Of a stretch of DNA of 64,000 nt, positions 44,759-54,727 are shown piece after piece. Below the pieces are notes generated by a model, which saw nothing but the letters and a program-made list of their open reading frames with translations, searched no databases and was not told the DNA's origin. The position numbers and the translations under genes are program-made. The number at the start of each line of letters is the position of its first letter. Position 1 is the first letter of the stretch. This stretch comes from Ustilago trichophora (taxonomy: Eukaryota; Basidiomycota; Ustilaginomycetes; Ustilaginales; Ustilaginaceae): assembly GCA_900323505.1 (NCBI GenBank), contig OOIN01000012.1, positions 62,001 through 126,000 of the forward strand. Direction: 5' to 3'.

Positions 44759-45622
44759 ATGGGCTTCAAGGACGGTGACGCCAAGAAGGGAGCTAGTCTC
44801 TTCAAGACTCGATGCGCTCAGTGCCACACCCTCGGCGCCGGTGAACCCAACAAGGGTAGGTAACACACAAACAGCCACGGATCACAATTCCTACCATACA
44901 CAACACGATCATCGCCATCAATCCCAACACGATGCGATGCGATGCGATGCGAAAGTCCTTTTATTTTTAGGATACCATCGCCTCGTCGTCGTCTGTTGAT
45001 ATACCATCCCGACAACATCTTTGTTGCACATCTCGTCTTGTGTACACAGACAGGCTCGGAATCGTCGACCCCCGTCTCGAACCCTGCTTCCTTTCACTAC
45101 ATCCGTGGCTCGTTCTCTTTTCTCGCCACCCTAAAACACCTTGTATCACGTGACTAACCATCATCTCCCATCTCGCCCCTCACTTCCCCTTCCTCAGTCG
45201 GACCCAACCTTCACGGTCTCTTCGGTCGCAAGTCCGGTACCGTCGATGGCTACTCCTACACCCAGGCCAACATCAACGTAAGTCCTCGTCATCATTTCTT
45301 CGCCATTTCGCGCGATATCCACTGACATTGCTCTCTCCTTCCCCTTTTCTCTTCGATCAATCAAGGCCGGCATCACCTGGAACGAGGACTCCCTCTTCGA
45401 ATACCTCGAGAACCCTAAGAAGGTGATCGTTGGTACCAAAGGCAGTATAATTCCCCTGATCCCTCCCATCACTATCATCATGAGCAACCTCTATAACTGA
45501 CAATATATCATGCCTCTTTTGTTTTATACCCCCTGTTCGCACTACAGATGGCTTTCGCTGGTCTCAAGAAAGACAAGGACCGCAACGACCTCATCACGCA
45601 CCTCAGGGAGGCCACCAAGTAA
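44759..45622 (+). CDS. cyc1: Cytochrome c (third intron has a non-canonical donor)
   Basis: Mitochondrial intermembrane electron carrier between complexes III and IV. Exons: 44,759-44,855; 45,198-45,277; 45,366-45,440; 45,548-45,622; joined, 108 residues, the usual length. Seen: heme site [27 protein letters not shown], the Met ligand in MAFAGLKK and C-terminal DRNDLITHL. Introns 1 and 2 are normal GT-AG. Intron 3 must begin directly after the Thr-Lys codons (ACC AAA, ending 45,440) to keep frame and length, but the first bases there are GGCAGT, not GTCAGT; a single T-to-G change at 45,442 would explain it. The loop before the Met ligand reads VIVGTK, where nearly all cytochromes c have YIPGTK. 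Either a sequence error, a splice-site mutation, or genuine non-canonical splicing. Confidence 0.9.
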
Positions 45623-45868
45623 ACAATTCGACGTTATTTCAGCAAGACGATCACTTGGAATGCGATGATGCTAGTACCATCTCCTATCACGACCAATATG
45701 TAACTCTCGTACGACGCAATGCAAATCCCGTTGCCATTTTTCAATTTTTGATTTGTTCTATTTTTTTTGGAGGGTCCTTCTAATTCTTTCGGAACGATTC
45801 GTGGTTGGCCGTGTGAGTAATATCTGTTCTGCTCGTTGGCTTTGCGCAAGGTAGCCAGGCTTTTCAGA

Positions 45869-46024
45869 CCTGCTGAGCCGGCTCAACAGAGGTGCTGGCC
45901 CTTTCGACCTGGTCAGTCGGCCCTTTTGAGGTTTTGGCCATGCCGGCCTGGTCAGTCGGCCCTTTTGAGGTTTTGGCCATGCCGACCTGGTCAGTGGGCC
46001 CCTTCGAGGTGCTTTGGCTACGGG
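45869..46024. repeat. 39-bp minisatellite, about four units
   Basis: Two near-perfect 39-bp units (45,908-45,946 and 45,947-45,985) starting CCTGGTCAGTCGG, flanked by a degenerate unit on each side (45,869-45,907; 45,986-46,024). The period is a multiple of three, so open frames run through it on both strands. Confidence 0.9.
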
Positions 46025-46679
46025 GCCTCGAGCTCTTGTGAATCATCCTGAGAAGCAGGGTGAGTACCTCAAGAAGCTCGAGAACCCGAAAACGGTCAAA
46101 AAGATCGAGTCCCTCTTAGCCTCGAAGGAAGTGTCCTCGCAGTATCAAGGTGTTAGCCAGATCTTGATGCGCAGCAACTGGCGATACTGGGTTGCACGCA
46201 TCGGGATCGACAATGTCCCGACATCAAAGATGTTCCCGGTCATCGAGAAAGGCTCGGAAGTGCGAGCCGCCATCTGTTACGACATTTGGCGGCTCAAACT
46301 TGTCAGTCATTTCGTTACTATCAACTTTGAGCGCATGAGGCCGGTCTACCTGGCGCTCATTGCACGCTATGGAGATTCCAATAAGGACCTGGAGCGGATG
46401 ATTGAAAAAGCTTACGTGCGTCTTGGTGGGGATGCCTTTGCTCAGACTGCCGCTGCCGATACCGATGAGGACGCTGACAACGATGGCGAGGTCACCACGA
46501 CCGAATCTCCGACAGCCGAGTCTTCTGTTGCCATCCAACAGGCAGAGTCGAGCGGCTCCTCTTCTCATCCCATTATCGTCGACTCTGACAACTCAATCGC
46601 TGCCCCACTAAGCGGTCCTGTTCGCTCCCCCTCGCCAGTCATTATTTCGGTCAAGCTGGGCAAGCGAAAGTCTCCTTAG
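45969..46679 (+). CDS. Orphan ORF of unknown function, no ATG near its 5' end
   Basis: The frame is open from just after a TGA at 45,966. Its first ATG is at 46,167, which would give 170 residues; the stretch before it (from about 46,014) has the same composition, suggesting a missing upstream exon or a decayed start. Seen: a charged helical region (LKKLENPKTVKKIESLL), a balanced globular-looking part (WRYWVARIGIDNVPTSKMFP, then FERMRPVYLALIARYG), and an acidic, Ser/Thr/Pro-rich tail with a basic end (KLGKRKSP). I recognise no domain. The 5' end lies in a 39-bp minisatellite and the 3' flank in imperfect repeats, so it could be a fragment of a mobile element or a lineage-specific gene. Confidence 0.4.
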   Translation, partial: GFGHADLVSGPLRGALATGPRALVNHPEKQGEYLKKLENPKTVKKIESLLASKEVSSQYQGVSQILMRSNWRYWVARIGIDNVPTSKMFPVIEKGSEVRAAICYDIWRLKLVSHFVTINFERMRPVYLALIARYGDSNKDLERMIEKAYVRLGGDAFAQTAAADTDEDADNDGEVTTTESPTAESSVAIQQAESSGSSSHPIIVDSDNSIAAPLSGPVRSPSPVIISVKLGKRKSP

Positions 46680-46732
46680 CTTTCGTGTATGATTTTCTCA
46701 TGTATCTCATTCTCTTGCAATGTGTTCTCAGT

Positions 46733-46895
46733 GTGTTCAAATCCAGCTCTCACAGGATGGTGAATGTTCGGAAAGAGTGTGAATGTTCGCAAAGAGTGAA
46801 AACCAGCTCTCACAAGATTGACAATGTCCCGTATCTCGTTCTCTTGCAATGTAATCTCAGTGTTCTCACAAGATTGACAATGTTCAGACAGAGTG
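46733..46895. repeat. Imperfect direct repeats downstream of the orphan ORF
   Basis: Recurring elements CCAGCTCTCACA(A/G)GAT, TCTCACAAGATTGACAATGT and CGTTCTCTTGCAATGT-like blocks repeat two to three times in about 160 bp, with spacing around 60-120 bp. Not a simple microsatellite. Confidence 0.7.
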
Positions 46896-47166
46896 AGAGA
46901 AAAAAGTGATTAGCAAGAAGCGACACAAAAAAACGAAGAGTATACACGAGATGAAAGAAAGTATACAAGGTCAAAAGACGATTGGCTCGTGAGGACAATG
47001 AAAAAAAAAAGGTATACCGTCAAACGGGTGGGGGCTTGATAGCAGTCGTCGACCCTGCTTCAAGGGCGGGGAGGGATGTAAAAAAAAAAACAAAAGGGAA
47101 TCGAGCCAAAAGTGTGGTGGTATCATCGAGACGCTTGGCAAATGAAATTGAAAGAAAGGGAATCGA

Positions 47167-47776
47167 TTATGCGATGGCCTCCTTCATGGAACGACCTCCA
47201 CGGAAAGCACCTGCGCCGATAGCGATGACCATCGCGAGCATAAAGGTGAGAATGATCCAACCGATCCAAGCGAAAGCGGTAAGAGCTTTAGTCGAGTTGC
47301 AGTAAGGGAAAGGGTAACCTTTATCGGCGCAGCTGAAAGAGCCACCGGTACGATCGGTGAGAGCGGCTGCACCTGCCAACCAGAAGATCCAAGTGAGAAA
47401 GATTGAAATGGCATGACCTGCGATTGAAGTGATGACGCCTCCTACGCTTGCGAGGAAGAGACCGGTCTATTCGATAAAGCATATATAAAAAAAAAAGATT
47501 GTTAAGTTGACCGAATCTTTTACGAGGAACACTCTTGGTCGCAAAACAAGATGGAAAAAGAAAACTCACATAGACAATGCCGACAATGAATCCCCACCAT
47601 CCAGCAAAGAGCAAGAATCGAGTAGCATTATTAATGCCCATAGTTGGAGCGTTGTTGTTGACATTGTAATCATGAACCAAAGTCGAAGCAATCACGGCTA
47701 CGATAAAGGCCACACCCGTAAACAGACCAAACGTGATGGGATGACCACGACGGATAGCGGCAGAAGAGTCGACCAT
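47167..47776 (-). CDS. Four-helix MARVEL-like membrane protein
   Basis: 168 residues in two exons: 47,570-47,776 (ATG at 47,776) and 47,167-47,466; the 103-bp intron is GTGAGT-TAG and rejoins GIVY to TGLFLAS in phase. Four hydrophobic segments: about 15-32 (TFGLFTGVAFIVAVIAST), 52-75 across the splice junction, 79-99 (ITSIAGHAISIFLTWIFWLAGAAAL) and 128-152. Between helices 3 and 4 is a loop with two Cys (SFSCADKGYPFPYC) that could form a disulfide. This layout and the small-residue-rich helices fit the fungal MARVEL/Nce102-like group of membrane-organising proteins; precise function unknown. Good codon use and clean splice sites support a real gene. Confidence 0.8.
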
Positions 47777-49055
47777 GTTGAATCGAGTGTGAATAGTGGA
47801 CGTAGTGATGATTGAAAGAATCGAAGGATAGGTCGACAGTAATGTGGGTATGAGGTATATGAGAGGATGGATGGATGGATGGATGGATGGAGAATGGAGA
47901 GTGTGGAATGTTGAGCGCGAGAGTATATATTTGTGTGACGAGAGGTAGGTGGCTTTACTGTGCTGATGACGCGCTCGAGCATTCTTTGACGGGTTTGGAT
48001 TTGGGCAGTGTAAGCTCGGCGCGGCGCAGTGAGTGTGCGAATGTGTTTGCCAAGTAAGCAGATGACCTGACTTTTTGGTTTTGTGTGTGTGACGAAATTA
48101 GAATACGATGCCGTTTTCCGTCGTCACAGCTTTTGACTTGGGTCTCAACTCAGCACAGCTAAGCCTCCCACCTCGTCATCGCACTTTCTTTTCACCTCTC
48201 GGGCCGGTACAGTACAAAGCATCCCACCAAAAAGAGCCAAGAACCATACCATGTTCCAGACCTTGCCCTTTGCCATTCCATCTTTGCTTTGCCTCTCTCT
48301 TCTTTAACTTGAAAAAAAAATGTAGAGCGCTCGTCTTTCTTTGACCTTGACAATCTACGAGAGTCTTGGACCAACATGACAAAGACCAAGCAAGATACTA
48401 CACAAGCAACAGCTTTAAATGTTAGGTGAATCACACTGCATGTCATACCATGAAAAAAACAGAATGCCTCTTTTGTGTCCAAGAAACAAAAATGGTCCGA
48501 CTTTTTTTTTTTTTCTTTTTTCTTTTTTTTTTACCAAAAAAAGTCAGCTCCCAATTAGCAGCTTTAATAAAGTACAGTATACTGTACATGTATCATTTCG
48601 TCATTAACCAAGATCTTGAATTAAATTTTGACCAAAATTTCAACTGCTCAGTTAACACCTCGCTTTGATTTCAATTACTACACACCATGTCTTACTTGTT
48701 CTCTCACCCATCCCCTCAATGACGCCTCCAATTCCACCTATTCTTCACCTCCACTCAATCCCCAACCTAAACCAAAATCGCACACACACAACTATTCCAG
48801 CCATTGCACCTATCTGTACCACGCTCGTGCATGAAACAAATCCAATTCACCTTGCCAAGCCCAAGCTCCTCAGCCCAACACTTGGCTTCCAACATCCACC
48901 ATGAATCGCCATCTGTTTTCCCAAACACAAGTTTTACCAGCATCCCATCCAAAACCTTGGTATTATGCAAACAAGTGAAATCGCATTGCGATGCTAAACA
49001 AACTGGCATGCATAAAGTTCGTATAAAAAAAAAAAAAGATGCGCAGTGTCTATCG
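47777..49055. other. Intergenic, no gene seen
   Basis: Contains a GGAT repeat (about 47,868-47,890), a 16-bp perfect palindrome GTACAGTATACTGTAC at 48,572-48,587, and T-rich and A-rich runs near 48,502-48,540 and 49,025-49,037. Confidence 0.6.
48572..48587. repeat. 16-bp perfect palindrome
   Basis: GTACAGTATACTGTAC reads identically on both strands; one of the cleanest copies of the dispersed GTACAGTAC-type motif. Confidence 0.9.
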
Positions 49056-51053
49056 TCAGTCTGTAGCTCTCGTTCGAACCATGGCGAGTAATCCAAACGA
49101 AACGACATATCCAAGCGTGGGAATGAGAAAGCACGTCGATGGCAAGGCGGTCTCGATGGTCAAGCTGTAGACGACGCTGATGAGAATTGGGCTGAGTCCG
49201 TTGACAATGTTGTCCGAGATGGACAGTGCCGCCAGCCAATCGTCTGTGGGCGAAGGATGCAGCGTAGGATGCAACGAAGGATGACCGGCTCGTTTTTGAT
49301 CCTGGATAATGGCAATGGCAGCTGAAGCCACAGCCGGTCCGGCTCCCGCACCAAAAGAGAGGAAAAGCGTGCCAAAGATCATGGCGGCCGCATTCGAGAA
49401 ACTCGCAGAGACAAATACAACCACGTAGCCCACAATGTCGGCAAAGTACGACACTTTGGCAATCGCAACGTCCACAGCGGTTCTCCACAGCACCACGGCT
49501 CGAATCGTGTCGCTCGAGACGTGGGTCGAGACGTGGGATGACTCTGCGTCCAGCGGCTGCGCCAAACCTCGATCACCGAGCTCTTGGTTGTATGGGCGGT
49601 CTGCTTGTTGGAGATCCGGATCCTTGAGCCCTGCTTTGGCAAGACGCTCCAGCTCTTGCGCCGAGAGCAAAGCAATCTGGCTAGGTTTGCGGATGGTGCG
49701 CTCGAAAAAGAGCACGAGCAGCGGGATGGCAAAGATGAGCCACACTGCGCGCGTTGCACCAATCAGGCCCAACAGCAGCCCAATGGCGTCTGGGGTAAAG
49801 TCAAACTTGTAGCCCGCAAACACGGCGACATACGATAGCGCATTGGTACCGATATTGGCAAACGCGCCGGCAAGGGCGAGCCACGTCAATCGATAGTCTT
49901 TGCGGCCCTCTCGAGTCACTTGAGGTAGATAGATCGAGAGTGGGCCGAGCAGTTTGTGCGCACCAAGCCTGGATGGCGAGATGCCCGGATCAAGAGACGC
50001 ATTGTCGCTGACGGTGGATTCTGCTGCTCTATTGCCACCGCCAAGTTCCGATGCCGTCGTTGTGACGTCGGCAACCGTGGCGGGCTTCGTCTCGGGAACC
50101 AAAAGCACCACCCAGACGATGGCGACGAAAAAGACCCAACAGCAAGCGATCAGCGCCGCTGGATTTCCGTGCTTGGATGGAGACTGTGGCGTTCCCGGAA
50201 TAGGCGGCGGCGTTGGTGCCGATGGCAGCTCCAAACTGGTGATGGCTGTAGAGAAGAAGCGATGGAGAAAAAGACGAGTGCGAGCTTTGACCGAAGTCTG
50301 GAGCGCCCAGGCTGCCAGCAGCGGCCCAAAAAAGGCACCGCAAAGAGTGGCGCTGATGAGCCAGTTCAATGCGACCGTGCGACGAGTGGGTGGTGCGACA
50401 TCGACAATCATGACGCGCATGACGCACAGGAAGAGGCCTGTAAAGCCAGTAAGGCCTGTGAGAAAACTGCAGAGGAGAAGGATGGCCATTGAGGCTGCTG
50501 GGGAGATGGCGAGCTTGGAAGGAAGGTCTCCAAAGGGATATCCGAGAGGAAGGAGCGCAAAGGGAATGTAGTTGATAATGTTGGAAGCGAGCGAGACGAG
50601 GAGCATGGGTTTGCGGCCCCATTTCGAAAGGCGCGGACCGTAGCAGAGCATGCTGATGCTCGAGACGACAAAGCTAAGCATGGTGGCGACGGCGACGACG
50701 ATGCCGACGCGGCTTTCGACACCAGAGACTGCACACGGCCGGTCGCGATCGCGTGGGAGGGGGGGATGCGGTTGAGTAGGCAACAGATCGGGATGGATGC
50801 TGTAGACGTAGGCGCAAGTGTAGCTGCGAAGTCCATCGAGGTACGAGGGCACGGCTCCGTAGTTGGCTGCGCCCCAGAGTAGAGCTACGGCGAGGATGCG
50901 AAGCATGGGCCAATGACGCTTGGCGCGGCGAAAGGCTCGGACAGCGCGACGATGCGACTTGGGACCATCCGAGCAGATGCTGGCACTTTCATGTTGGCCG
51001 TTGGAGTCAGGGTAGCTCAAAAGAGGGCGAGTCTCTTGGTCGGAGCGCTGCAT
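49056..51053 (-). CDS. MFS transporter, unassigned subfamily
   Basis: 665 residues, single exon. A basic cytosolic N-terminus (about 1-48) is followed by a first helix (LRILAVALLWGAANYGAV), a long first extracellular loop with two Cys and a Pro-rich stretch, then helix 2 and the MFS motif-A-like LSKWGRKPMLLVSL. Further helices include PAASMAILLLCSFLTGLTGFTGLFL and VALNWLISATLCGAFFGPLLAAWAL. There is a Pro/Ser-rich insertion (about 270-300) and a large central cytosolic loop before the second six-helix half. The pattern resembles fungal proton-coupled/TetA-like or SLC46-like MFS proteins; substrate unknown. The first ATG is used; a run of charged residues before helix 1 supports it. Confidence 0.85.
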   Translation of the reverse strand: MQRSDQETRPLLSYPDSNGQHESASICSDGPKSHRRAVRAFRRAKRHWPMLRILAVALLWGAANYGAVPSYLDGLRSYTCAYVYSIHPDLLPTQPHPPLPRDRDRPCAVSGVESRVGIVVAVATMLSFVVSSISMLCYGPRLSKWGRKPMLLVSLASNIINYIPFALLPLGYPFGDLPSKLAISPAASMAILLLCSFLTGLTGFTGLFLCVMRVMIVDVAPPTRRTVALNWLISATLCGAFFGPLLAAWALQTSVKARTRLFLHRFFSTAITSLELPSAPTPPPIPGTPQSPSKHGNPAALIACCWVFFVAIVWVVLLVPETKPATVADVTTTASELGGGNRAAESTVSDNASLDPGISPSRLGAHKLLGPLSIYLPQVTREGRKDYRLTWLALAGAFANIGTNALSYVAVFAGYKFDFTPDAIGLLLGLIGATRAVWLIFAIPLLVLFFERTIRKPSQIALLSAQELERLAKAGLKDPDLQQADRPYNQELGDRGLAQPLDAESSHVSTHVSSDTIRAVVLWRTAVDVAIAKVSYFADIVGYVVVFVSASFSNAAAMIFGTLFLSFGAGAGPAVASAAIAIIQDQKRAGHPSLHPTLHPSPTDDWLAALSISDNIVNGLSPILISVVYSLTIETALPSTCFLIPTLGYVVSFGLLAMVRTRATD

Positions 51054-52065
51054 TGTGACCCAGCCTGTGGTGGTGCTCGAGTGCTTTCAAGACCAAGACC
51101 AGAAGGAGATTCGTCAAGGGATGGTCATGGACGATGCAGTTTAAAGAATTTGGATCGTTGCTGTATATGGACGATGGAGGCAGGCCTCTGGTTTGAATCA
51201 AAGGCAGAGATGGTGTCGATCAGCATTCATTGAATTGGATTGGGTGAGGCATTGATGGAGAGGAGGATAGTGCAACACGCGCTCAGCCAACACTGCTGTA
51301 CTGTACGTGACACTTGATCTGCGTTCAGGGTCCTCTCGACGCCTTGCATGTGGGGCCGCGGCAAAATCTCACCTGGCTCAAAGTGTTAGATCCAAAGTCC
51401 TATCGTCCGAGTGGAAAGCTCTCACTCGTGTATAGACTTTTCACTCGATCCTTGAATCCCTGGATTGCATTCTCAACACTTGTCTCAACACTTGTCTTTT
51501 GTTGGTCTTGATTCGGACTTGCAAAGAATTGCTCGCCGGTAGAAAGATACTGAATCACCCGCCCTCTCAACAGCATCATCCGCAAATCGCTCCTGTGCCT
51601 GTGCGTGTTCACTATGGATCCACACTCAACTCCACGGGTCGAGAGTCAACTTCGACACTGTCCCATTCCCATCACTCGACAAGCATTACCACTTGACAAT
51701 CCTCATCATCCCAAATATCGTTCTCCTCAGACAAGCACGCGTCAGCATGGAAGAATACAAGTTTGGCATTGAAGCGACAAGTACGCCTGAACGAAATGAT
51801 GAACAGAAGAAGCCGTTTTGGGGTTTATGAAAAGAGATGAAAAACGCAAAGCGCCACATTGAATGCCGGCCTACGGTACGATCGGATTGTGGATGACGAT
51901 CGAACCAAAGGTTTTTGTCTCGAGGAGCAAAGCATAGGCGCTTCAGACTCTACATTGAACCTCTAGACATTTTTGGAGGTGATGATGATAATGATGAGAG
52001 AGCGACACGAGGGAAGGCGGAACAATAAACCGGGATGCATACGAAAAAAGGTTGTTGCATCAAAT
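51054..52065. other. Intergenic, no gene seen
   Basis: Upstream of the MFS gene and downstream of RPS4 (both minus). A GTACTGTACG motif is at 51,297-51,308. No credible coding frame. Confidence 0.6.
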
Positions 52066-53795
52066 TTACTGGCCACGAGCCTCCTTCTGTCGTCGACGCT
52101 GGTCACGCTCCTCGGTGATGGTGAGAGCGACACCACCGCCACGGGGCATCGAGATCATGGGCTTTTCAGCGCCGAGGACGAAAACGTTGCCGAGACGGGT
52201 GGAAAAATCACGGCCAAGAACATCGCGGATGTGGACAATGTCAAAGCCACCGAGGTGACGCTCCTTTCCGGTAATGACACCGGCACGGCCCTGGTTACGA
52301 CCACCAGTGACCATGACGGTGGCACCAGTGTCAAAGGCGACAAAGTCGAGGATCTTCTGCGACTCAATGTCGAATCGGACAGTGTCGTTGACCTTGATGG
52401 CCGGGTCGGGGTATCGGATGGTGCGGCCGTCGTGGGTGACAATGTGGGGGACACCACGGGCACCGAGCTGCACCTTCTTGACCTTGAGGAGCTTGTACGA
52501 GGCCTCCTCGGCGGTGATGCGGTGGACAATGAATCGGCCCTTAACGTCGTAGAGGATGCGGAAGTGCTCGCCCGACTTTTCGATCGAAACAACGTCCTGG
52601 AAACCGGTGGGGTAGGTGGGGTCGGTGCGGACCTTGCCGTCGATCTTGATGAGACGCTGGGCAGTGATGGCGTTGACCTCACGGCCGGTGAGGGCGTACT
52701 TCAATCGGTTGCGGAGAAGAATCTGTTTTTAGCAAAGTGGAGATGGGGTCAGCACATTGTCGTCAGACCTGGTGCGAAAGATGTAGCATCACGAAAAAAA
52801 TGTCGACAGAGGAGTGGCCGCTGATTTCGTTTGTTTCAAAAAGAGTCCCAGATGCTGTTTCAAACAAGCCGATCCTTGATCCTTCCACTCCTTGTCCTTC
52901 TTCGACCAGCGATGGGAAATATTCGATCATGGACACACCGTAGCCCCAAAAAGTCGAGGTAGTGGATCAAACAGTGTACCTGCCGGGTCTACATTACCCT
53001 GCCGTATTCGTGATGCTAAATGCCTCCAACTCTGCGATCTTGCTGCACCGCCTTCTCTGCCAGTTAAGGGTGCCATCTTGGACTCTGCTATGATCGCCTC
53101 TACTGGTATCTGCCTTTCCGTGTGTATCTCCAACTGAAATGCTGATGGCTTTCCAATGCGTTCCTTATTCGATATCGTTTGTGATGCTCCAGTGTGACGA
53201 TGAAATGCCTATGCCAACGGCAAGAAAGATACTTACGACCAGGGGAAGGGCCTCACGCAGCTTGTGGGGACCGTTGGAAGGTCGGGGGGCGTAGGTACCG
53301 GACAGCTTGTCCAGCATCCACGAGGAGGGAGCGTTGAGGCGCTTAAGGTGGTGCTTGGGGCCGCGAACCACTGCAAAATGTCAAAGCGATGCGTTTTAGG
53401 TTTTGCATTTGGTAGAATGGGCGAGATTGGCGAAAGAGGACAGGTTGGCGAAAGGGCGATGGGTGCAGAAAACGACGTTCAAATATGGTGAGTTGCGTGT
53501 CCCTATTGCAAACTTTTCTGACGGTATGGATCATCATCATATCACGGCTACGACATCGTTGTTTCCTTCTGGTCGAAGAACCTGTGGGATCGATTCATAA
53601 CGATATGCGTAGAGTCATTCGAGATCACTCAAGTCCATCTCCACCGATGCTGATACCTAGATTGTTGTTGGTCGTCGTCCAAATACTGCAATGCGGTTGC
53701 TCGTGATGCCGTGCCAGGAGGGATGATGATGATGATGATGATGTTGCTGCTGCTGCTGCTGCTGTTGCTGCTACCGTATATGCGGGCTACTTACT
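52066..53795 (-). CDS. rps4: 40S ribosomal protein S4 (eS4)
   Basis: Small-subunit ribosomal protein, 263 residues as in animals and plants. Exons: the A of the start codon at 53,795; 53,237-53,370 (beginning TG GTT CGC); 52,066-52,722. Introns are 424 and 514 bp, GTAAGT-AG. Joining gives [39 protein letters not shown] across the exon 2/3 junction, then the S4 core ([25 protein letters not shown], the KOW-like region [17 protein letters not shown]) and the end [11 protein letters not shown]. The initiation codon is thus split A|TG by intron 1. Intron 1 holds ATC/GAT and GCT/GCA trinucleotide runs and ACTCG-type pentamers flank the upstream side. Confidence 0.96.
53724..53772. repeat. GAT and GCT trinucleotide runs
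   Basis: A (GAT)n run followed by a (GCT)n-type run inside intron 1 of RPS4. Confidence 0.85.
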
Positions 53796-54727
53796 CTTGA
53801 AGTATATGCTATGGGATCTTGAAGGATGACGGTGTCAAGGTGGATCGCGAGGAGATGAACGACTTGGACTGGCACCGACTCGACTGGACTGGATTCGACT
53901 CGATTCGATTCGAGCGTGCCGAGTAAACGAGTGTCTGTATGCCTTTGTCTCTTTTGGCTGTAGGCTCAAGTGTCGCCCGTAAAATCTTGAATCCTGATTC
54001 GGTGCCTGTCTCTCTACCATCGACTCCAATTCTGGCTGCTTGCAGGCACAGGTGAAAAAATTACAGTTTTGATTTCCTAAGCACGTGACGTATTCCTAAG
54101 CGACGTTTTTACAGCTCTCTTGAAATTCCTAGCAAACCTCGACTTAACAAGAAAATGCAATCTAAATGATCGGAAAGATCGGCAGATTGCCTCGACATTT
54201 TGATTTTGTTTAATTTTGTTTTTCCCCAGATCTCACACCTTGTTGGTCCAACTAACTTTGCGAGCATTTGCCTGGAGCCGATCCTTGTTCGGAACTGTCC
54301 AACATCGCCAAACCCTCGCAGCAACAATCCTGGAGCAATCGACGACGACATGCCTTGCGTTGTACTCACAGGCTCTGGTCGCGCCTTTACCAGACACCTT
54401 GCCACCACCGCGTTAGTGAATTGTCGCACAGGCCGAGCCCAAACTCTCACTCATCGATACGTTGCCCACCCCGTACAGTATCGCCGAGAGCCTAGCCAAT
54501 CAGCTACACCTCGGCCCTCCCAACGGCCCTGGTGTGAGAATCAAATTTCTTGCCAGACGAATGGGTGAGTCAGGCAGCTAGCTTTTCCATACGAAACAGA
54601 AATGCATCAAGTAAAGAATCGCAAGGTGCTTGTATGTAGGCCAACATAAGAGGAAACAAAAGTTGGGATGCGCTATCAAAATAGGAGATGCTAAACAATG
54701 TAAAGGATGCTAGGATGCTATGGCTAT
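53796..54727. other. Region between RPS4 and the HMG gene; possible small gene
   Basis: Begins with the RPS4 upstream region, which has ACTCG/GATTCG pentamers at about 53,874-53,910. A stretch at 54,432-54,579 (plus) reads as a balanced 48-codon frame after a CACAG acceptor-like site and contains a good donor GGTGAGT near its end (54,563). No complete gene model could be built, so I do not call a CDS. Confidence 0.4.

Noticed and set aside
45420..45440. Alternative donor AAG|GTGATC for cytochrome c intron 3
   Set aside because: It is GT-AG and in phase but would delete six conserved residues next to the heme ligand and shorten the protein below family length.
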